Below, one piece after another: positions 6,856 through 12,857 of a stretch of DNA of 13,825 bases (the stretch's first letter is position 1; every line of letters starts with the position of its first letter). A program made the translations under genes and the position numbers. The DNA comes from CAZHDI01 sp964531285 (GTDB lineage Bacteria; Pseudomonadota; Alphaproteobacteria; JAJFIK01): assembly GCA_964531285.1 (NCBI GenBank), contig CAZHDI010000091.1, positions 1 to 13,825 of the forward strand, read 5' to 3'. The notes under the pieces are model-generated. The model did not search any database and was not told where the DNA came from. It saw only the letters and a program-made list of their open reading frames with translations.

Positions 6856-7362
6856 TCAATCGGCGGAGGCGCGGGGCGCGCGGTCCTCACGCGGCGGGCG
6901 GTCGTCGCGGTCGCCGCGGGGCGGCCGGTCGTCCCGATCACCGCGCGGACCCCGATCCCGGTCCCGGCCGCCACGATCGCCGCGATCACCGCGCGGGCCG
7001 CGATCCCGGTCGCGTCCGCCGCGCCGGTCATCCCGGCCGCCTTTGTTCTGGAGCATGATCGAGGGGCCGTCCTCGTGCGTCTCCACCTTGAGCGTGATGA
7101 AGCGCAGGATGTCCTCATGGAAGCGCATCTGGCGCTCCATCTCCTTGACCGCGTCCGCATTGGCGTCGATCTGCATCAAGGTGTAATGGCCCTTGCGGTT
7201 CTTTTTGATTTTGTAGGTGAGGGTGCGCAGGCCCCAATATTCGAGTTTGCCGACGGATCCGCCGTGCTCCTCGATCACGCCCTTGAACTGGGCGGTGATG
7301 GCATCGACCTGCTGTTGCGAGACATCCTGTCTCGCGATGTAGACATGCTCATAGAGCGGCAT
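6856..7362 (-). CDS. rpsF: 30S ribosomal protein S6 with repetitive charged C-terminal tail
   Basis: Small-subunit platform protein, partner of S18. Residues 1-104 form the conserved S6 domain (MPLYEHVYIARQDVS, then GGSVGKLEYWGLRTLTYKIKKNRKGHY, MERQMRFHEDILRFITLKV). The protein then continues to 168 residues, with residues 107-168 being a low-complexity tail of Arg, Asp, Gly and Pro. The tail contains the 14-residue block RGGRDRDRGPRGDR twice (114-127 and 130-143) and the 9-residue block DRDDRPPR(G/E) twice (142-150, 151-159). Enterobacterial S6 also has a modified C-terminus (glutamylated by RimK), but its sequence is acidic, unlike this one. The ATG at 7362 was chosen because it begins the conserved domain and has GAGGT seven bases upstream; the open frame upstream of it runs into the promoter. 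It is the first gene of the rpsF-rpsR-rplI operon. Confidence 0.96.
   Translation of the reverse strand: MPLYEHVYIARQDVSQQQVDAITAQFKGVIEEHGGSVGKLEYWGLRTLTYKIKKNRKGHYTLMQIDANADAVKEMERQMRFHEDILRFITLKVETHEDGPSIMLQNKGGRDDRRGGRDRDRGPRGDRGDRGGRDRDRGPRGDRDDRPPRGDRDDRPPREDRAPRASAD
6886..7023 (-). repeat. In-gene tandem repeats encoding the S6 tail
   Basis: Within rpsF, bases 6936-6973 and 6984-7021 are near-identical copies offset by 48 bp (16 codons), encoding the two RGGRDRDRGPRGDR blocks. Bases 6886-6912 and 6913-6939 are a second, more diverged 27-bp tandem pair encoding DRDDRPPR(G/E). Both periods are multiples of three, so the frame is kept; the tail length could vary between strains by repeat slippage. 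Confidence 0.8.
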
Positions 7363-7522
7363 CGCTGTACCTCGGGTTTGTTTTTCATCGTTTTCCGGGG
7401 CGGCGCCGGGGCGTGAAGCCGGAACGGCGATGGATCGCGGCGCTTTGCCCTCGGTCCGTTTCAGGCGAGGGGCGGACACGCAAACATGCCCGCGGGCGGC
7501 CGGACCGCCTCGGAAGCCGCGC

Positions 7523-7551
7523 ACTATACAGAAGGCGGTGCCGGAGACAAG
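7523..7551 (-). promoter_or_regulatory. Probable sigma-70 promoter of the rpsF operon
   Basis: On the minus strand, CTTGTC (7546-7551) and TATAGT (7523-7528) are separated by exactly 17 bp, close to the alphaproteobacterial housekeeping pattern CTTGAC-17-TATAnT. Transcription would start near 7516, leaving a 5' leader of about 150 nt before the rpsF ATG. A leader of this size could hold an S6:S18 autoregulatory fold of the kind known from other bacteria; I could not verify one by eye. Confidence 0.65.
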
Positions 7552-7590
7552 AGGACCGCCGGCCCGGGCCCAAGGGTGAGGGCTCGGACG

Positions 7591-8688
7591 TCAGCCCGCC
7601 GCTTTGTCTTTTTGCAGGTAATGCAGATTTTCCCGGCGGATCTTCTCGGCCGCGTTGTCGTACAGGAACGGCAACGTCGCGTAGCGCATGCCCCGGGTGA
7701 CGGGCCGCGCTTCATGGAGGAGCGAGCAGGAAAACACGATCGCCCCGCCGGTGGGGGCCTTGTAGACCCGGTCGCCGAATTCGGGAAAGCGCAGCTCGCC
7801 GCCGTCATAGTCCTCGGCATTGAGATTGATCGTGACCGCGAAGCGCCGGTGCGCCGTGCCCTTCGTCGTATTGTCCCGGTGCGGACGGAAAAAGCCCTTA
7901 TCCTCGCCCGAATAGCACGCCACGATATAACGCTCGATCCGGCTCGCCTCGAACTGGAACGCCTTGCGGATCTCCGGGACGATCCGGTTGGCGACCGCCC
8001 GGTTGAGCCCGTTGCGCAGGGCCTGATCCTTGATCTCCACATCGGCGCGGCGTTTGAAGCTGCGGTCCTGCACCCGCACCGTCAGGCCGTCTTTTTCCTG
8101 CATGGTGCCGGAGGCTTCCGGCGCGCCGCCGGTATAGACATCGATCAGGCTCTTGCAGAAATCAGGCTCCAGAACCCGGGGTACGAACAGCACGGGCGCC
8201 CAGTCGGATGTGATCCCGCCATGCTCGTCCGCGCGCGGCAGACCGCGCATCAGCGACACCAACACGTCGATGGCCGTCAGGGGACCGCTGGCATAGACCC
8301 GCATGGTCGGGTCCAGCACCACCCAATGATGATGATAGGCCCCTTTGGAGCCGTCGGGGGGCAGGGCCTGATAGAGCCGGCTGACCTTTTCATCCGTGTC
8401 GAGAAAATAGCGCTCGTCGATGAGCGCCGATTCGAGCAGTTCGTTCTTCGCGTCCGCCGCCTCGGTCGTCACGCCGAACACCACAAAGCGGTCGTCGTCG
8501 CGCGGGATGTCGGCATCGCGCAGCTTCATCAGCGCGGTGCGTGCGATCGGCACGCCGGCATTCTGGAGAAACAGCAGAACAACGAAGCGCCCGCCAAGGC
8601 TGGAGAAATGGAACTTCTCCCGGTAGACGGTAGGGGCTTCGAAATACGGCCCGGGCGTGCCCCAGGCGAGCGGTTGCAATTGGCTCAT
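7591..8688 (-). CDS. Redoxin-like domain fused to a prolyl-4-hydroxylase-type 2OG-Fe(II) oxygenase
   Basis: Predicted cytoplasmic two-domain enzyme of 365 residues. Residues about 8-150 resemble an AhpC/TSA (peroxiredoxin-like) fold: GTPGPYFEAPT at the start, the strand LGGRFVVLLFLQNAG, DDRFVVFGVTT, and HHHWVVLDPTMRVYA. Where a peroxiredoxin has its peroxidatic cysteine (after the LLFLQN strand) this protein has no Cys, and the first Cys is at 178. Residues about 165-365 form a double-stranded beta-helix oxygenase with iron ligands His270 and Asp272 (FFRPHRDN) and His325 (SLLHEARPV), and Arg335, ten residues after the distal His, as likely 2-oxoglutarate anchor. The substrate is unknown. The start is the ATG at 8688; an in-frame ATG at 8706 would add MLVGTA. 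The gene lies between the rpsF promoter and the divergent fabD, where the two conserved blocks often meet directly. Confidence 0.83.
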   Translation of the reverse strand: MSQLQPLAWGTPGPYFEAPTVYREKFHFSSLGGRFVVLLFLQNAGVPIARTALMKLRDADIPRDDDRFVVFGVTTEAADAKNELLESALIDERYFLDTDEKVSRLYQALPPDGSKGAYHHHWVVLDPTMRVYASGPLTAIDVLVSLMRGLPRADEHGGITSDWAPVLFVPRVLEPDFCKSLIDVYTGGAPEASGTMQEKDGLTVRVQDRSFKRRADVEIKDQALRNGLNRAVANRIVPEIRKAFQFEASRIERYIVACYSGEDKGFFRPHRDNTTKGTAHRRFAVTINLNAEDYDGGELRFPEFGDRVYKAPTGGAIVFSCSLLHEARPVTRGMRYATLPFLYDNAAEKIRRENLHYLQKDKAAG

Positions 8689-8774
8689 GGCGGTTCCGAC
8701 CAGCATGATAAACACCCGCGCGCGGCCCGACTCGCTCACGCGCCTATCTGCGATGACGGCGCCGGGGAGCGCGG

Positions 8775-8845
8775 CTGTCAAGTCTTGCCGGCGGGCGGTC
8801 CTGGTGGTCCGCTCCAGGGCGCCGTCCGGCGGACCCGCTTGACAG
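8775..8845. promoter_or_regulatory. Inverted CTGTCAAG/CTTGACAG pair in the divergent intergenic region
   Basis: CTGTCAAG at 8775-8782 and CTTGACAG at 8838-8845 are exact 8-bp inverted copies 55 bp apart. Each contains a consensus -35 hexamer (TTGACA) pointing outward, one towards fabD and one towards the oxygenase gene. No good -10 box is visible at 16-18 bp on either side (GCCACA at 8861-8866 for fabD; CGTCAT on the minus strand at 8753-8758 for the oxygenase), so they may be weak or activator-dependent promoters, or an operator. Confidence 0.35.
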
Positions 8846-8909
8846 GCCCTTGCGGGATCGGCCACACCCTCGCATCTTTTGACGGACATGAAACGGCGGG
8901 GACGCGGGC

Positions 8910-9857
8910 ATGACGCGGGCATTCACCTTTCCGGGGCAAGGCTCCCAAGCGGTCGGCATGGGCAAGGCGCTGGCCGACTCCCTGGCGCCGGCGCGCGAGG
9001 TCTTCGAGGAGGTCAATGACGCGCTGGGTCAGAATCTGACCCGCCTGATGTGGGACGGCCCCGAGGACGAGCTGACCCTGACCGAAAACGCCCAGCCGGC
9101 CCTCATGGCCGTGAGCCTCGCGGTGATCCGCGTTCTGGAGCGCGAGGCCGGGCTCGATCTGGCGCGCCACGCCAAATTCGTCGCCGGCCATTCGCTGGGC
9201 GAGTATTCCGCGCTGGCCGCCGCCGGGGCGCTGAGCGTGGCCGACACGGCGCGGCTCCTCAAGAAGCGCGGTCAGGCCATGCAGAAGGCCGTGCCGGTGG
9301 GCGTCGGCGCCATGGCCGCGCTTTTGGGCATCCAGATCGAAACGGTCGAGGCCGAGGTGATCGCGGCCGATCAGGGTCCGGACGCGATCTGTGCCATCGC
9401 CAACGACAATGCGCCCGGTCAGGTGGTGATTTCCGGTCATAAAGCCGCCGTCGAGGCGGCCATCGAGCGGGCCAAGGCGGCCGGGGCCAAGCGCGGCATG
9501 ATGCTTCCAGTGAGCGCGCCGTTCCACTGCGCCCTGATGGAACCGGCGGCCCGCGCCATGGAAGAGGCCCTGGCCAGTGTGCCGCTCAACGCGCCGGTCG
9601 TGCCGGTTGTCGCAAATGTGACCGCGGCGGCGGTCGGCGATCCGGACCGGATCCGGGCGCTTCTGGTCGACCAGGTAACGAGCCGGGTGCGCTGGACCGA
9701 AAGCGTGACTTATATGGTGGAGCACGGCGCCGAGACGCTGGCGGAAATCGGCGCGGGCAAGATCCTGACCGGCATGCACAAGCGCATCGCCAAGGACGCC
9801 AAGGCGCTCAATGTGGACACGCCCGCCGACGTCGAGGCTTTCGCCGCGACCCTCTAA
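8910..9857 (+). CDS. fabD: Malonyl-CoA:ACP transacylase
   Basis: Transfers malonyl from CoA to acyl carrier protein, supplying extender units for fatty-acid synthesis in the cytoplasm. The 315-residue protein, of normal length, begins with the family N-terminus AFTFPGQGSQAVGMG. It has the nucleophile motif GHSLGEYSAL (Ser95), an arginine in LLKKRGQAMQ (Arg120) corresponding to the malonate-carboxylate ligand, and the catalytic histidine in SAPFHCALM (His206). The ATG at 8910 is the only start that keeps the conserved N-terminus; a nearby ATG at 8888 is out of frame. It is the first gene of the plus-strand fab cluster and divergent from the oxygenase gene, with a 221-bp shared upstream region. 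The fabG start follows after 90 bp. Confidence 0.97.
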   Translation: MTRAFTFPGQGSQAVGMGKALADSLAPAREVFEEVNDALGQNLTRLMWDGPEDELTLTENAQPALMAVSLAVIRVLEREAGLDLARHAKFVAGHSLGEYSALAAAGALSVADTARLLKKRGQAMQKAVPVGVGAMAALLGIQIETVEAEVIAADQGPDAICAIANDNAPGQVVISGHKAAVEAAIERAKAAGAKRGMMLPVSAPFHCALMEPAARAMEEALASVPLNAPVVPVVANVTAAAVGDPDRIRALLVDQVTSRVRWTESVTYMVEHGAETLAEIGAGKILTGMHKRIAKDAKALNVDTPADVEAFAATL

Positions 9858-9875
9858 GCGTCAATGTAATGGAAA

Positions 9876-9929
9876 GCCCGGAACGGTCATGAGAACCCGG
9901 GCACCGCCCTGGCGCCGCCGCCGGGCGGC
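9876..9929 (+). other. Two small hairpins between fabD and fabG
   Basis: GCCCGG (9876-9881) can pair with CCGGGC (9897-9902), and GCCGCC (9914-9919) with GGCGGC (9924-9929) over a 4-base loop. The second ends about 8 bases before the fabG ribosome site AGGAAAGGA. No T run follows either, so these are not typical terminators; an effect on fabG translation or mRNA processing is only a guess. Confidence 0.3.
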
Positions 9930-9947
9930 AGAGGAAAGGATCCGGCG

Positions 9948-10685
9948 ATGTTCGATCTCAGCGGCAAAACGGCCCTGGTCACTGGCGCAACCGGCGGGAT
10001 CGGCGGCGCGGTGGCGCGGGCGTTCCATGCGCGCGGCGCGGCGGTGGCCCTGTCCGGCACGCGCGCCGAAAAACTCGACGCCCTGCGTGATGAGCTTGGC
10101 GACCGCGTGCATGTGCTTCCCTGCGATCTCTCGGACCTCGCGGCGGTGGACGCTCTGCCCGGTGCCGCCGAAAGCGCCATGGGCAAGCTCGATATTTTGG
10201 TCAGCAATGCCGGAATCACGCGAGACAATCTGTTCATGCGCATGAAGGACGAGGATTGGGACGCGGTGATCCGGATCAATCTGACCGCAAGTTTCCATCT
10301 GATGCGCGGGGTTCTGCGCGGCATGATGAAACAGCGCTGGGGCCGCATCATCTCGGTCACGTCGGTGGTCGGCGCGACCGGCAATCCGGGCCAGGGCAAC
10401 TATGCGGCGGCCAAGGCCGGCCTGACGGGGATGAGCAAGGCGCTGGCTCAGGAAGTTGCCAGCCGCAACATTACGGTGAACTGTATTGCGCCGGGCTTTA
10501 TCGCCACGGCCATGACGGATGTGCTGTCTGATGGCCAGAAAGGGCAGATTTCGGAAATGATCCCCATGGGCCGGATGGGCACCGCCGAGGAGATCGGGGC
10601 TGCCGCGCTGTATCTAGCCAGTGAGGAAGCCGGCTATGTCACGGGTCAGACGCTGCATGTCAATGGCGGCATGGCGATGATCTAA
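9948..10685 (+). CDS. fabG: 3-oxoacyl-[acyl-carrier-protein] reductase
   Basis: NADPH-dependent short-chain dehydrogenase carrying out the first reduction of each fatty-acid elongation cycle. The 245-residue protein has the cofactor-binding TGATGGIG (12-19), the SNAGIT motif (86-91), Asn111, and the catalytic triad Ser139, Tyr152 and Lys156 (SVVGATGNPGQGNYAAAKAG). The C-terminal VTGQTLHVNGGMAMI is characteristic of FabG as opposed to other short-chain dehydrogenases. The ATG at 9948 is preceded by AGGAAAGGA at good spacing. Placement between fabD and acpP confirms the assignment. The downstream gap to acpP is unusually long (389 bp). Confidence 0.97.
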   Translation: MFDLSGKTALVTGATGGIGGAVARAFHARGAAVALSGTRAEKLDALRDELGDRVHVLPCDLSDLAAVDALPGAAESAMGKLDILVSNAGITRDNLFMRMKDEDWDAVIRINLTASFHLMRGVLRGMMKQRWGRIISVTSVVGATGNPGQGNYAAAKAGLTGMSKALAQEVASRNITVNCIAPGFIATAMTDVLSDGQKGQISEMIPMGRMGTAEEIGAAALYLASEEAGYVTGQTLHVNGGMAMI

Positions 10686-10754
10686 AGCGGTCTCTTCCGT
10701 GCTGGAAGGGGCGGAATCCTGCGGTTTGGCGCCGGCCTTCACGGGTTGCGGCTG

Positions 10755-10783
10755 CTGGCAAGCGGATTCAAAGTGTGTTAGGA
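10755..10783 (+). promoter_or_regulatory. Possible weak acpP promoter
   Basis: CTGGCA (10755-10760) and TTAGGA (10778-10783) are 17 bp apart. The -35 matches TTGACA at four of six positions but the -10 is poor. It is offered because the sequence around it (GATTCAAAGTGTGTTAGG) is the most AT-rich part of the gap upstream of acpP and no better candidate is visible. Confidence 0.25.
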
Positions 10784-10919
10784 AGCGGCCACTTGGCGGA
10801 CGCCCGCCTGGTTGTAGCGCCCATGGCGCGCTGAACCGGGGCTCCCGGCCGGAAGGTTCCAGGGCCGCGCAGGCGGCCTGCCGCGAAAAGGCGGCGCATG
10901 ACGGGGCGCAGGAGTCGGC

Positions 10920-11031
10920 CCGTCATCGGAAGCAGCGGCCGTCGGAAACGCCGGTCATCGGAAGGGCAGGCCGTTGGAAACACCGGTCGACATGGGCTCC
11001 GGCCACTGGAAACGGCGGTCAGCCGGTCGCG
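10920..11031 (+). repeat. Seven-unit 16-bp tandem repeat in the acpP leader
   Basis: Units start at 10920, 10936, 10952, 10968, 10984, 11000 and 11016, each exactly 16 bp. Two alternating types give a 32-bp higher-order period: odd units such as CGGTCATCGGAAGGGC and even units such as CGGCCGTCGGAAACGC, AGGCCGTTGGAAACAC and CGGCCACTGGAAACGG. Similarity decays in the units nearest acpP. Since 16 is not a multiple of three, the array cannot encode a repeated peptide in one frame. In RNA the GGCCG of even units can pair with the CGGUC opening the next unit (10937-10941 with 10952-10956; 10969-10973 with 10984-10988), giving regularly spaced hairpins with GGAAAC in the loop. The array ends 43 bp before the acpP ATG. 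Confidence 0.78.
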
Positions 11032-11074
11032 GCAAGCAGCGGACAGTCACGGTCGAATAATCTGAGGACAAGAG

Positions 11075-11311
11075 ATGAGTGATATTGCCGAGCGCGTGAA
11101 GAAAATCGTGGTTGAGCATCTGGGCGTCGAGGCCGACAAGGTCACACCGGAAGCCAGCTTCATCGACGATCTGGGCGCGGACAGTCTCGATACCGTCGAA
11201 CTCGTCATGGCCTTCGAAGAAGAGTTCGGCGTGGAAATCCCGGACGATGCCGCCGAGACCATCCAGACGGTCGGCGACGCCATCAAGTTCCTGGAAGCCA
11301 ACGCCAAGTAA
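11075..11311 (+). CDS. acpP: Acyl carrier protein
   Basis: Small acidic carrier on which fatty acids are built; FabD, FabG and FabF all act on its acyl thioesters. The 78-residue protein has the normal length and the 4'-phosphopantetheine attachment motif GADSLDTVELVMAFEEEF, with Ser37 as the modified residue. It starts MSDIAERVKKIVVEHLGVEADKV, typical of alphaproteobacterial ACPs. The ATG at 11075 is preceded by GAGGACAAGAG. It is flanked by an unusually long repeat-bearing leader and by a 209-bp gap before fabF, which suggests that its mRNA is independently expressed or processed. Confidence 0.98.
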   Translation: MSDIAERVKKIVVEHLGVEADKVTPEASFIDDLGADSLDTVELVMAFEEEFGVEIPDDAAETIQTVGDAIKFLEANAK

Positions 11312-11471
11312 GGCGCTTCGGCAGGCCTTTGGCCCGCGCTGCTGCGGCGCCCGGAACGCCCCGCAATCGTGTTCCCGTGCCCGTCAAGCGGGTCTGGCCT
11401 GCCCCGGCAACGCTATTGCGTCTTGGCGGGCCGGTGATGCCCTGTTTCCAAAAGGGCTCTGAGGGCCGGGA

Positions 11472-11498
11472 GCCACGCGGACCATGAGCGCGCGTGGC
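11472..11498 (+). other. Strong hairpin upstream of fabF
   Basis: GCCACGCG (11472-11479) pairs perfectly with CGCGTGGC (11491-11498) around an 11-base loop, 22 bp before the fabF ATG. No T run follows. It buries an in-frame GTG at 11494, one reason for placing the fabF start at 11521. Possible mRNA stabiliser or translational modulator. Confidence 0.45.
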
Positions 11499-11520
11499 CA
11501 ACACAAGGGTGGACCGCGTA

Positions 11521-12786
11521 ATGCGCCGTGTTGTCGTGACAGGATTGGGTTTGGTGACGCCGGTGGGCACCGGCGTCGAAACCGCATGGTCGAACCTGCT
11601 GGCCGGGAAATCCGGCGCGCGGGTGATCGACCGGTTCGATGTATCGGACCTTCCCGCCAAGATCGCCTGTCAGGTCCAGCCCGGCGACGGCAGCGGCATG
11701 ACCTTCAATGCGGACGACTGGGTCGATCCCAAGGAACAGCGCCGCATGGACATCTTCATCGTCTACGGTCTGGCCGCGGCGGATCAGGCGGTGGCCGATT
11801 CCGGCTGGAAACCGTCGAGCGATGAAGACGCCTGCCGGACCGGCGTGCTGATCGGGTCCGGCATCGGCGGCCTGCCGACCATCGAGCAGACCGCGATCAC
11901 GCTCCATGAGCGCGGCCCGCGCAAGATCAGCCCGTTCTTCATCCCCGGGGCGCTGATCAATCTGGTCTCCGGCCAGGTCTCGATCCGCCACGGCTATAAG
12001 GGGCCGAACCATTCCGTCGTCACCGCCTGTTCCACGGGCGCCCATGCCATCGGCGATGCGGCGCGGCTGATCGCGCTCGACGATGCCGATGTGATGGTCG
12101 CGGGCGGCGCCGAATCGGCGATCTGCCGGCTCGGTATCGCCGGCTTCGCGGCCAGCCGGGCCCTCTCGACCGATTTCAACGACACCCCTGAGCGCGCCTC
12201 CCGGCCCTATGACAAGGACCGCGACGGCTTTGTCATGGGCGAGGGCGCGGGCGTCGTCGTTCTGGAAGAGCGCGAACACGCGCTGCGCCGGGGCGCGCCG
12301 ATCTACGGCGAGATTGTCGGCTATGGCCTGTCGGGCGATGCCTACCATGTCACCGCGCCGGCCGATGACGGCAATGGCGGCTACCGCGCCATGGCCATGG
12401 CCCTCAAACGGGCCGGTCTGGACGCCGGCGCCATCGATTACATCAACGCTCACGGCACCTCGACGCCCAAGGGCGACGAGATCGAATTGCGCGCGGTCGA
12501 GTCCCTGCTCGGCGCCTCCGCCGCGGGTACGATCATGTCCTCGACCAAATCCTCCATCGGTCATCTGCTGGGGGCGGCCGGAGCGGTCGAGGCGATCTTC
12601 TCGCTTCTGGCCATCCGCGACGGCATGGCCCCGGCCACGCTCAATCTGGACAACCCGTCGGTGGACACGCCGCTCGACCTGGTGCCGCACACCCCCAAGC
12701 GGGCCGAAATCAATGTCGCGCTGTCCAATTCCTTCGGCTTCGGCGGCACCAATGCCACGCTGGTGATGGCCCGCCACAGCGCGTAG
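11521..12786 (+). CDS. fabF: 3-oxoacyl-[acyl-carrier-protein] synthase II
   Basis: Condensing enzyme elongating acyl-ACP with malonyl-ACP. The 421-residue protein (E. coli FabF has 413) has the Cys-His-His triad of the thiolase fold: Cys170 in VTACSTGAHAIGDA, His311 in NAHGTSTPKGD and His348 in SSTKSSIGHLLGAAGA, with Lys343 in the same motif. The C-terminal SNSFGFGGTNATLV gatekeeper loop is present. FabF is preferred over FabB because of length, this loop and the gene's position after acpP. Start choice: ATG at 11521 gives the typical MRRVVVTGLGLVTPVG and has GGTGGA seven bases upstream; a GTG at 11494 would add nine residues but sits in a stable hairpin. The gap to mltG is 71 bp, so they are probably one operon. 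Confidence 0.96.
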   Translation: MRRVVVTGLGLVTPVGTGVETAWSNLLAGKSGARVIDRFDVSDLPAKIACQVQPGDGSGMTFNADDWVDPKEQRRMDIFIVYGLAAADQAVADSGWKPSSDEDACRTGVLIGSGIGGLPTIEQTAITLHERGPRKISPFFIPGALINLVSGQVSIRHGYKGPNHSVVTACSTGAHAIGDAARLIALDDADVMVAGGAESAICRLGIAGFAASRALSTDFNDTPERASRPYDKDRDGFVMGEGAGVVVLEEREHALRRGAPIYGEIVGYGLSGDAYHVTAPADDGNGGYRAMAMALKRAGLDAGAIDYINAHGTSTPKGDEIELRAVESLLGASAAGTIMSSTKSSIGHLLGAAGAVEAIFSLLAIRDGMAPATLNLDNPSVDTPLDLVPHTPKRAEINVALSNSFGFGGTNATLVMARHSA

Positions 12787-12857
12787 ACTGCGACGCGGCC
12801 TCTTAGGGTGGACGGACGGGCGATACGGGCCATTCAGTGGGTGGAGACACGCGGGTT

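Larger units (their letters stand above)
10686..11074. other. Long gene-free leader between fabG and acpP
   Basis: A gap of 389 bp with no credible gene. Open frames exist on both strands (for example 10699-11082 plus, 10768-10983 minus), but they have no ribosome site, and their translations are Gly/Arg/Ala-rich and unlike a folded protein. The first third holds a possible weak promoter near 10755-10783 and the last third the 16-bp tandem repeat array (10920-11031). It likely carries a separate acpP promoter, since acpP is usually needed in large excess over the enzymes; that is inference. Confidence 0.6.

Noticed and set aside
6856..7524. 222-residue version of S6
   Set aside because: It would start on top of the promoter -10 box, and the S6 domain begins at the ATG at 7362 with a good ribosome site.
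7574..7600. Terminator after the oxygenase gene
   Set aside because: Only a 5-bp GGGCT/AGCCC stem overlapping the stop codon, with no T run.
7591..8922. Upstream-extended form of the oxygenase gene (443 codons)
   Set aside because: The extension would overlap the fabD start and cover the divergent intergenic region; its translation is Arg/Pro/Ala-rich with no family resemblance, and redoxin homology begins just after the ATG at 8688.
10920..11031. CRISPR array
   Set aside because: The period is only 16 or 32 bp with no unique spacers between conserved repeats, and there are no cas genes nearby.
10699..11082. Possible small gene between fabG and acpP (127 codons)
   Set aside because: It overlaps the acpP start, runs through a 16-bp repeat that shifts frame every unit, and lacks a ribosome site.
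11413..12777. Minus-strand open frame of 454 codons opposite fabF, and similar ones opposite fabD and mltG
   Set aside because: Antisense shadows of clear fab and mltG genes; no ribosome sites or motifs.
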